From contig CP136067.1 of the NCBI GenBank assembly GCA_032622095.1, positions 41,149,549-41,213,548 on the forward strand: a stretch of DNA of 64,000 nucleotides, written 5' to 3'. Made by a program: the position numbers and the translations under genes. Source of the DNA: Siphonodentalium dalli (Eukaryota > Mollusca > Scaphopoda > Gadilida > Siphonodentaliidae). Under the pieces are notes generated by a model that saw only the letters and a program-made list of their open reading frames with translations, made no database searches and was not told the DNA's origin. Positions 56,035 to 64,000 of the stretch are shown one piece after another; the stretch's first letter is position 1, and every line of letters starts with the position of its first letter.

Positions 56035-58705
56035 CTAGGATAGGATAGGATAGGATAGGATATTTTATTTAAATATACACATATTAATGCATAATACATT
56101 TGACAAATATTATGTTGTATATTCGAGGGGTGGCATAGTCAGGCTAGACTGTCTTACTGCCACCCCCTTAGAAATGAAAAGATGTTATGATAGGCGGTCA
56201 TGATTTCTTGTACAATGCACGGCTATATAATTATGTATCACAAAATGGTTGTATTATATACATGGAGGGTATACGTCTAGATAAATTGTTTATTGGTTAC
56301 TCGATGGTTTGTCTCTTTCTTGTCAGTGGGTTGTTCCTTGAAAGTCGAGTAGGGATGTACTGAGTGAGGTTGAGGATTGCGGTATAGGGGAAGTCACTAT
56401 TGAGGAGCTACTACACAGTCGGGACATCTTTGATTGTTGCATTTAATTGTTGCAGCATATTTTTTAATGCAATCGTCATGTAAACGTCGTTTAAATGTGT
56501 GTCTGGATTGGTATGATGTAAATTCGTTATCTAAGTTGTTCCATATGGTTGGAAAGGAATGAAATGGTAGTTGTTGGGACCAAGATGTTCTTGGTTTTAA
56601 AAAAAATAGTGGGTGCTTTTGCCGGGTGGCTGGTCCGGTTTTCCGTTTGGAAAACATGTCGGTAAATGATTCTATTAAACGCATATGATACCAATCATGC
56701 ATGAAAACAGCCGCTTGTATTTTGTGAATGTCGTAGATTTTGAGTATATTTTCTTTTTTAAAGAGAGGTTCTGTGTGGCTTCTATATTTCTTATTACATA
56801 TAACTCGTATTGCGCGTTTTTGAAGCATGAAATTTTTTTTGACCGCAGGGACGTGTCCCCATATTTGAACACCGTAGACTAAATGGCTTTGTATTAGAGC
56901 ATAATATAATGTTTTAAGTGCGCTACCAGGAAAGAAGTGTTTAACTTTATTGATGTGGTATATGGCATTCACCATTTTAGAACAAACAGAGGACACGTGT
57001 TTTTTGAAAGTCAGGTTTTCATCTATATGGATTCCTAGGAATTTTGTGGAGGATTCGTGCTGAAGATTTCCTATCTTGTTTAGTTCCGTATTATTTAAGT
57101 AAACCTTTATGAAGTTCCATTTGTCATCATTGTTCTCTGGGTGTATCAGCATATAGTTGCTTTTTTTAGTATTGATCACTAACTTATTGCTACAGCACCA
57201 AGCAAATATGTTGCGTAACTCATTATTCACATAACTTTCTACAAGGATGCCATTTTTTCCACCAGTTACTAGAGTCGTATCGTCCGCATATGATAAGATA
57301 TCCATTGTTGTCGAATTTGACATATCGTTAACGTAAATTAAGAAAATTATCGGTCCCAGAATTGATCCCTGGGGCACTCCACACGTCACTTCCGTCAATT
57401 TAGATTTGATACCATTGAGTTCAACATATTGCCTTCTATTTTTCATGTAGCTCTGAAACCATGAGTATGCTGTGCCTCGTATACCATAGTGATCTAGTTT
57501 ATGAAGTAAAATATCGTGATTTATCGTGTCAAATGCTTTTGAGAGGTCGAGAAATAGAGCTAAAGTGGAATCTCTTGTCATTTTGTCATTATTTGAGACA
57601 ACTTGATCGAGGAGGTGTAATACAGGATGGAAGGTTGAATGATTAGGGCGGAAGCCGTATTGGTGTTTATAAAGTATGTTTTGTTCATTTAAGAAGTCTA
57701 GTAATCGTTTATGCATTATTTTTTCGAGAAGTTTAGAGATAGCTGGAAGAATGCTGATAGGTCTGTAGTTGGAAATTTCATGAGTGGTATTATTTTTTTG
57801 GGATCGGAACTACTTTAGAAATTTTCATTTTGTCAGGGACTATTCCATGCTCTAAGGACAAGTTAAAAATATGTAATAATGCTGGGGCTATTTCCTCAAT
57901 TGTTTCCTTGATAAGTTTAGTTGATATACCATTGAAATCCCTTGATACTTTCCCTGTCATAGAGAAACATGTGAGGATGATTTCCTGCATAGAGGTCGGA
58001 ATTATTTTGAAATTGATGTCGTCTGGTCTGCGGTTATGGAGAAAATCTGTAAAATGAGAGTCATTTTCATGTTCATTGAGTTGGCTAGTTTCCCGCCCAA
58101 TTTTTGAGAAAAAGTCATTGAACTTTTCCGATATGAGTTTGGAATTTTCAAGTTCTATTCCGTTTTCGGTAAATGTCTTGGGGTTATTATTTGTGTTTCC
58201 ATTCATCTTCAATGCACCCTTAAGTATTTCCCATGTTTTCTTTAAGTTATTTTTATTTACTTCTAGAATATTTGTATAGTATATATTTTTACTCTTTCTG
58301 ATTAGTTTATTATATAAGGTACGATAACTCAAATATTTATTTACGTTCGTTTCCGTGGGTTTATTTAATTTGCGTAGATATAGCTGGTTCTTAACAATAC
58401 TTGACTTAATCAATCCGGATGTCATCCATGGATTGCGTTTTATGAATTTTTTGGGTATATGTCGGCTTTTGATAGGGAAAGCTAGTTCATATGCATTCAT
58501 ATAGATATCTAAGAAGATTTCATATGCTTGGTCGACACTTCTACAAGATGTGACGGAGTCAAAGGTACACGATTTTAAAAGATTTTTGAATATAATTATG
58601 TTATCAGGACTAAAACTTCTTTGATTAGTGGTTGCTTCGTTATTATTGGTGCTGTTTTGTCTCTTTTGGTTAGATTCTGAATAAAATATGCCGAAGTGAT
58701 CGGAA
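56035..58705 (-). mobile_element. Retrotransposon B nested in A, 5'-truncated, (TCCTA)n tail
   Basis: 2.67-kb non-LTR insertion. The 5' junction is at about 58705, where B starts at its endonuclease SDHFGIFY motif. The 3' end is AAATAAAATATCCTATCC with (TCCTA)n at 56037-56061. It splits element A between coding for VKHIEC and EILPERTP. The homogeneous tail and nearly open ORF suggest a young insertion. Confidence 0.85.
56397..58500 (-). pseudogene. Retrotransposon B ORF2: reverse transcriptase (one frameshift)
   Basis: 58500-57790 (236 aa) encodes the EN-RT linker and RT start: KNIYYTNILEVNKNNLKKTW, FNDFFSKIG, VSRDFNGISTKLIKE, KISKVVPIPK. 57716-56397 (439 aa) carries motif A FLDLSKAFDTIN, motif B CGVPQGSILGP and motif C YADDTTL, then LGIHIDENLTFKKH and LQKRAIRVIC. 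The two parts are separated only by a one-base shift in an A-run near 57795 and the frame is otherwise open. The C-terminus is basic with CPDC. RT motifs are intact, but the endonuclease is missing by truncation. Confidence 0.9.
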
Positions 58706-60562
58706 ACATTCTATGTGCTTCACACAACAGCGGAGTGCTCGTTCTAGACAGTGCTTCGTCGAGCGGGTGTCGGTTGTCATCAGCTCGCTCCCGTAGAGCG
58801 CCTTGGGTAGAACAACTGACTTGAGCATAGACCCCATTGTTATGGGAGAGCATGATTTAAGATGTCTGTTTCCAACTAGGGCGAAATAACTTTTTCTCAG
58901 TTTCTGTGTTAGATCAGTAGCTCTGCTATATTCATTTTTGAATTTGTTGTGTGAGACTACTAGATGCAAGGAGGAAGACTTTTCTGACAATTGCTGATCA
59001 CCCAAGAACCATTGTCTATCACGGAATACATCCTGCCTTGTCGTCTCATTGAACACAATGACTACACTTTTTGTGTCAGAGAAATTAAACCGCCACACGC
59101 GGCTATAATGAAAACACAGTTTAAGGAGACTGTCCATTCCAGCTTTCGACAGTGAAAGAAGAGCAATGTCGTCTGCTGCCGTCGGAGCTGTACAAGATAC
59201 AGATCCCATGGAGAAACCATCCTTCGACGAATTCAAGTCTTTTAATAAGTCATTTATGAAGGCCAGATAGAAGAACGGGGAACAGACCGCCCCCTGTCTT
59301 GTTCCCTGTTTAATCGTCAGTATGTCGGAGAGTTCTTGGTTATACAGAACACGACTCGTGCAGCCAGCGTGCATATTGGCGATTATCCGCAGTATTTTAC
59401 CACAGAACCCCAAATGGTACAGTTTCACTAGTAGTCCTTCGTTCCAGACTCGATCGAATGCTTTTGCTGAGTCCAGAAAACATACATATGCACGAGAGTT
59501 AAGATCACCAGTGTAGTGTATGAATTCCTGAACAAGAAATGCAGACATTGTGCAGCTAACCCCTCTCTGGAATCCATGCTGCATTTCGTGCGGAAACTTT
59601 GCGACACCACTATCATTAAGAAATCTAGTGAGGAGGATATGTTCAAATGCTTTATATATTACAGGTAATAAAGTTATCGCTCTGTAGCTATCCGGCAGTT
59701 GCTTCGGCTTGGGGTCACCTTTGTATATTGGCACGATGATTCCAGTTTTTAGCGAATGTGGTATCCACTCCAATCTAATAATTCCGTTGAAAAGACAACA
59801 CAGGGCGTTCGCAAGCGACCCACTTCCATGAATGAGATGTTCGTTCCTGATCTGGTCAAGTCCACCGGACTTGTTGCGCTTCAGTCGCCGTATAACTGAT
59901 GTTACCTCCATATCAGTAATTGGTTCGCAGAACACATCGGAATCAAATTCTGGATGAGACTCATCGAGTAGTGAGTTAAGCTGCATGCATATGGCTTCCT
60001 CGAATCCTGGATCAGAATGGGCAGCGGGTGTGTATAGATTTTGAAAATATGCTCTCCAAGCTTCTAGTATTTTACGATGATCTCTCAGGGGTCTACCATC
60101 GAAATCCATGACGGAACCGAAACTGTCAGTATTTGGATTAGCACCATGTGCTCTCAGCATTTTCCAGAATTGTTTTTGGTCCGTGACGGCACATGACTCA
60201 AGAGATTCACATCTTCGTTTTTCTTCTAAATGAGCAGCAGAACGCACTAACCTTCTGAACAGACGTTTAGATGCTTTGTATTGGACGTATGATTGGGCAC
60301 AATATGAGTGAGGCCGACCATCCGCTGTCCACGTTACACGTTTCTGTCGAACATCGGCGTGACACGACCGTAGTTCATTGTTCCAGAAGGATTTTCGCGA
60401 TATATGCCGTCTCATCGATGGAGAGGCGATCGATGAGGCATGCAGTATTGTTTGAACAATGTGTGAGTACAGTTTGTCCAAATCGTCCCGTGTCGCGAGA
60501 GTGTGACACATGATGTTGGGAAGAAGTTCGTCTAGAGAGGTACGATACAAATCGGTGTCCAT
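58706..60562 (-). pseudogene. Retrotransposon A ORF2: reverse transcriptase, cut by B
   Basis: About 620 codons of open RT: FWNNELRSCHADVRQKR linker (residues 60-76), LKRNKSGGLDQIRNEHL (227-243), PDSYRAITLLPVIYKAFE (290-307), motif A CFLDSAKAFDRVWN (361-374), motif B GTRQGAVCSPFFYLAF (420-435), and motif C AADDIALLS (462-470, Ala in place of the usual Tyr). The final ~10 residues (to a stop at 58670) come from element B, out of frame. A is a different family from B and C. Confidence 0.9.
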
Positions 60563-60568
60563 CCTATC

Positions 60569-60928
60569 CTAGTTGAAAGTTAACATCGTGAACGGAACTG
60601 GTTCACTACACTGGTAAGCGGGAATCTCAAAACTGCAGCACACTGGCAAGTGATTAGACGTATTCAGTTCATGGTCGTCAAGTATACCACTGTTGACAAT
60701 TAAATCCGCCATCGTATTCGGCACAAGGATATGGTCTATTCGCGAAGGTGATGCTATGGTACAGAATGGATAGTATGTGAATGAGGGACCAGTGCATGAT
60801 TCCAGGCAGGTAACCGAAAAGACTTGCGTCCGAGTTAACATGTCATTTATGAGTCGCAGTCTACCATCATGGCCAGCCGGAACACGCTCATCCGCGGTGC
60901 GAATCAAATGGGCGTTTATGTCGCCCAT
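60569..60928 (-). pseudogene. Retrotransposon A: endonuclease C-terminal half
   Basis: Encodes MGDINAHLIRTADERVPAG (the GDxN motif), PSFTYYPF, SRIDHILVP (the conserved Asp) and NTSNHLPVCCSFE (the SDH motif with N in place of D), i.e. the second half of an APE endonuclease. The first half, with the ETWL motif, is absent: immediately upstream lies the 5' module of the C type. An in-frame stop separates it from the RT frame at 60562. Confidence 0.85.
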
Positions 60929-61497
60929 AACGCGTCTGCCTCGGTGCGTCCGTTTGCGTGCGTTGATCCCTAAATTAGTTAATATCTGCCATATACTCTT
61001 GGGAAGTATTTTTGTTGGTTATATTGATAGACGCCTGAGTTAAGTTGGAGTGTACCTCAGGTCAGTATGAAATTGGTCGTTTTCAGGCATAGTCATTATT
61101 GAACTGTTTACATACAATTTCAGTCCACATCTTCGGGACAGTGGGGTCTCCTTCCAATAAATCACCTTGCAGCTGTCATAGTTTGTCGGTATCACCCACT
61201 GATTTAGCACAATGCACATATAATTGATTCCATTGATCCAATTACACAATGAAGGCTGTACAGTAGCGATCGATAATCGAAGCGAGCTGTGGGTGTTGAC
61301 AATATGTGAACACTGCTCACCCACTGTGTGTAGTTGAAAATATGTCAAGAAAATCATCCAAAATCCAGCAAATCCTTGCATTATTCGAGACTTCTTCAGC
61401 ATCAATGTACTTGGTGTCCAGACATTAGATGATGTGTTGAAATTTATGAGTTTTGAACAAGTTTAAAAGGACGAAAAATGAGATATTTGCGGAGCGC
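60929..61497 (-). mobile_element. 5' module of retrotransposon A (C-type, chimeric junction)
   Basis: ~569 bp nearly identical to 54466-55031, ending RKRTHRGRRV and fused in frame to MGDINAH of A. The endonuclease first half found in C is missing, so this is a chimeric junction between a C-type 5' end and a truncated A element. The left and right copies diverge immediately outside AGCGCTCCGC. Confidence 0.8.
61040..61405 (-). CDS. 121-codon upstream ORF in the 5' module, copy 2
   Basis: Same as 54577-54942 with Ser for Ala at about residue 52. Hydrophobic N-terminal segment and five Cys. No family recognised. Confidence 0.4.
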   Translation of the reverse strand: MMLKKSRIMQGFAGFWMIFLTYFQLHTVGEQCSHIVNTHSSLRLSIATVQPSLCNWINGINYMCIVLNQWVIPTNYDSCKVIYWKETPLSRRCGLKLYVNSSIMTMPENDQFHTDLRYTPT

Positions 61498-62003
61498 TGT
61501 GACGTGCTGCCAAGCTGGCGCGACCGTCATATAAAGTACTTCTCCCTAAAGGGAAAAGGTAACTAAAACCAATGTTAATTTGAGACTATAGATACTTCCC
61601 ATAAGATGATGCCTAAGCAGAATAAGGTCTGTGGATGGTGAATTTGGTGGTGCTAGCCCGCTGTGCGGGATAGCATAACTGTAATCAGGCGACTGGGGAC
61701 CTCATTCTGCAAATGACAGACACACTATTTGCAGACTTGGACTAAGTAGCACATATACGCACATCCTGGGTTTTCACAACTCCAGTGGGTGCCTTTCTCT
61801 GAACACGTCATTGTCGCTTCCGTTCTCGCCGAAATGTACCCAATTAAGAAGCTATAATATAATAGCTAACGTATGGTTAGCCTTATTAACTAAAACGTTC
61901 AAGGTGTGACGCACAATGGCACTTTAGTTTACGAATTGAACAAAAGAAAACCAATATCTGTGGTTCTCTAGCTATTGGCGGGGAGTTGTGTTTGGAATAG
62001 CAA

Positions 62004-62015
62004 CCAATAAATATG
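62004..62015 (+). promoter_or_regulatory. Candidate CCAAT/TATA-like site (copy 2)
   Basis: CCAATAAATATG, identical to 3726-3737 and about 145 bp upstream of the ATG. The surrounding GCAGGGTTTATGGCGATGGCG is also conserved. Confidence 0.4.
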
Positions 62016-62148
62016 CAGGGTTTATGGCGATGGCGCTTTACTTAGTTTGAAATGCTGGGTTGATCTCTGTATACCTTTTTTGCAACAGTGCTAGCTGAAT
62101 GCACCGCGGCTGTCGTGGTTTCAAGGGACATTGTCAACAAGAGCTCAA

Positions 62149-62212
62149 ATGGCAGGCTTAGTGTGTTCTCGAGAAGTATTCATATTAGTTTCTATCATGC
62201 AAATATTTGCAA
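62149..62212 (+). CDS. Signal-peptide exon of a paralogous secreted protein
   Basis: ATG opens MAGLVCSRE followed by a hydrophobic segment (VFILVSIMQIFA) and a GTAAGT donor in phase 1, as in 3872-3935. The N-terminal nine residues are identical while the hydrophobic core has diverged, the usual pattern for paralogous signal peptides. No downstream exon is visible before 64000. Confidence 0.6.
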
Positions 62213-62602
62213 GTAAGTATATTCATTAAAATTCTTACTAATCTTAAAACAGTTATATTAGCCATTTATTTTACTAAAAACTCATTGATGAGAAGTTCCA
62301 ATTGGAAATTGAAATGTTCAGATAATAAGTTCAACAAACGGCCTATATATGTTGATCTTATTATATCCGAACATTTCCCACAAATGAATAGGAAATGCAT
62401 GCATGGCACTTATACTATATTTCATCTATATATTTATATTACATGAACATCACCCAGATGAATAATATACCATTCCAATTATGTATACTTTGATAACTAA
62501 ATGAGAGAATCCAATCAGTAAAGAATTGGTTAAGCTCCATGGTAACTTCAAATTTCATTTCTTACATATCCACAATGGTTTTTCCTTGTGAAGAATGCCT
62601 CT

Positions 62603-62620
62603 TAACCCCCCCCCCCCCCC
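62603..62620. repeat. Poly-C run
   Basis: About 15-18 C followed by TTTTT. Length unreliable in assemblies. Confidence 0.9.
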
Positions 62621-62870
62621 TTTTTCACTAAATACTCATTTATGAGCAGTTCCATCAGGTAGTGTTCAGACAATATGTTCAACAAACGACCATAATTTGT
62701 TGAACTTATTATTTGAACATTTCCCACAAATGAATATGATTCCTTCTGCACTTTCTATTATCTGTCGTCTGCTTATACTTCCTGAATACCCTCCAGATGA
62801 ATTATAGACCGTTTCAATGTATGCTTTTATAACTGATGGGAGGATCAATTAATCATGGAAACGGTTACCA
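62621..62870 (+). repeat. Second copy of the intronic dispersed repeat
   Basis: CACTAAATACTCATTTATGAG, CAACAAACGACC, TTGAACTTATTATTTGAACA and TTTCCCACAAATGAATA repeat the content of 62260-62530 in tandem. Also related to 3980-4250 and to 24670-24890 (inverse). Confidence 0.6.
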
Positions 62871-62932
62871 AGAGGAACGAAAGACTAGAATTCACCATCT
62901 TAACATGTCTACTAATTGAGTTATATTTAGAC

Positions 62933-63050
62933 TAGGGCTGCCACGATTCAACGCGATTGCTATGCATCGCGTAACTAAAGTTCGATGCAATGCACCGTAT
63001 TGGGTGGGTGCGATGCGATACGATGCAAAACAAATTCATGTATGCAGCTA
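62933..63050 (+). mobile_element. hAT-like terminus
   Basis: TAGGGCTGCCACGATTCAAC followed by GCGATTGC, ATGCATCGCG, TTCGATGCAATGCA and GCGATGCGATACGATGC. This is the typical end of hAT-family elements (CAGGGCTG-type terminus with ATCGATGCATCG-like subterminal repeats). No matching second end was found in the remaining window. Confidence 0.5.
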
Positions 63051-63289
63051 TCAGTTAATAGTCCGAGATCCAAACTTCTCCACTAAAAACTTCCCATCTG
63101 GGCAGATCTTTGTACTGTATTAGCCATTATTGTCTTATTAGTCTACTTCTGATACCTGGCCAAGCATTTTGATCATTTTAGTTAGGTCTTGTAATTTATT
63201 CAATGAGTATGCTGAGGTGAACTCTGATGGGAATATACATAAACAGTATTAAGTGGTTCATCTAGATATCATAGCAGTCAGTTGCCAAA

Positions 63290-63700
63290 TATTTGCCGTT
63301 GTCGTCGTAGTCATCATACTCGCTGTTCGTTATCATTATCGCTGTCGTCGTTGTCGTTATAATAATCGTCGTCATCTTCTTCACCATCTGCATTAAAGCC
63401 GTCCTCGTTTTCGTCGTTATAGTCAACAATATCATCTATTTATTACTTTGACGACGACAGCAATGATGATGATCACGACGACGACAGCAATGATGGTGAT
63501 GACAACGAGGACGACGACAACGATTATGATGATGACTACGATGACGGCAGCGATGATGATGGCGACGACAGCGACAGCGATGGTGATGATGATTACTACG
63601 ACGACTGCGATCATCATGATGATGACTACGATGACAGCGATGATGATGATGACCACGACGAAGCGATGATACTGGTGACCACGACGACGACAGTGACTCG
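63290..63700. repeat. Strand-switching (GAC/GAT)n triplet repeat
   Basis: 63296-63420 is mainly (GTC/ATC)n and 63445-63700 mainly (GAC/GAT)n, so the two halves are inverse complements with a unique centre near 63425-63445. Open frames rich in Met/Thr, Asp or Val/Ile across it are artefacts. Confidence 0.85.
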
Positions 63701-64000
63701 AAAATGAAGATTGAGTTCACTGTCCTGAGATGTTATCAGCTTAAAATGTATTACAGCCAAAACACATCTTTGGCTGATGTAATAGGTTGCAGGGGGAAAT
63801 GATATCTCACTGGATATGGTGGGAAATTTTTAATTTGTTTTTGGAAAATTGGATACATATGCCTTATACAGTAAATTATACTAGTGTTTTGTGTGCACCT
63901 ATCAGCTTCTGGTGGGTTACTGTATTTGTCCACTACATCGATGCATTAGACTTTCCATTTAGCATCTGCGGCACATAAGATACTATGGGTGGCGGGATGG
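63701..64000. other. Unassigned sequence
   Basis: No feature recognised to the end of the window. Confidence 0.4.

Larger units (their letters stand above)
61548..62560 (+). repeat. Duplicated gene 5' segment (copy 2)
   Basis: Paralogous to 3300-4280: AAAAGGTAACTAAAACCAAT, a foldback repeat (61617-61710), CCAATAAATATG (62004-62015), the signal-peptide exon and the intron start. Its remaining exons would lie beyond the window. Confidence 0.75.

Noticed and set aside
54466-61497. The ~567-bp direct repeats as LTRs of an LTR retrotransposon
   Set aside because: The enclosed proteins are APE endonuclease and non-LTR RT. One repeat continues in frame into the endonuclease of the next element, and there is no TG...CA, primer-binding site, integrase or protease.
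63432-63720. Val/Ile-rich, His/Arg-rich and Met/Thr-rich frames
   Set aside because: Artefacts of the GAC/GAT triplet repeat.

Overview
This is a repeat-dominated stretch of an invertebrate nuclear genome, most likely marine and probably a mollusc. The evidence is a spliced F-type (fucolectin-like) lectin domain, several APE-type non-LTR retrotransposons, TTAA-targeting MITEs, and many short-tandem-repeat elements with helitron-like ends. Species cannot be fixed from the window. There are no prokaryotic-style operons, rRNA genes or convincing tRNA genes. Almost all open frames over 60 codons are either retrotransposon relics or chance frames in tandem arrays.

Host-gene content is small. A signal-peptide exon (3872-3935) ends at a GTAAGT donor in phase 1. 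Two phase 1-1 exons (25751-25978 and 27090-27326) together encode one F-type lectin/discoidin-like domain. The phases are compatible, so they may form one gene with a ~22 kb first intron packed with repeats; this is inference. A second copy of the promoter, signal-peptide exon and intron start lies at 61548-62560, which implies a tandem gene family. A broken gene of an invertebrate protein family of unknown function (GCDST motif, Cys-rich C-terminus) is present twice, head to head, inside a 4.8 kb inverted duplication (13023-17833).

Layout. 1-12.8 kb: piggyBac-like MITEs with paired 69-bp palindromes, other TTAA MITEs, foldback elements and RT fragments. 13.0-17.8 kb: the inverted duplication. 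17.8-20.9 kb: head-to-tail helitron-like elements built on a 122-bp repeat. 21-36.5 kb: lectin exons, simple and tandem repeats, a retrotransposon tail, and long stretches with nothing recognisable. 36.5-38.3 kb: a helitron-like element with about 12 copies of a ~140-bp unit. 38.6-51.0 kb: a large cluster of helitron-like elements abutting CTAG to TC, with two orientation switches. 51.0-61.5 kb: three non-LTR retrotransposons on the minus strand. Element C (51.0-55.0 kb) and element A (55.0-61.5 kb) lie in tandem and share a nearly identical ~567-bp 5' module. Element B (56.0-58.7 kb) is nested inside A. 61.5-64 kb: the second signal-peptide exon, a hAT-like end and a strand-switching triplet microsatellite.

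The most noteworthy structures are the tandem helitron-like arrays, which carry dense NRF1-like (TGCGCATGCGCG) and AGGTCA-type motifs; the 5' module shared by two different retrotransposon families; the double-palindrome TTAA MITEs; and the inverted duplication of the GCDST gene.
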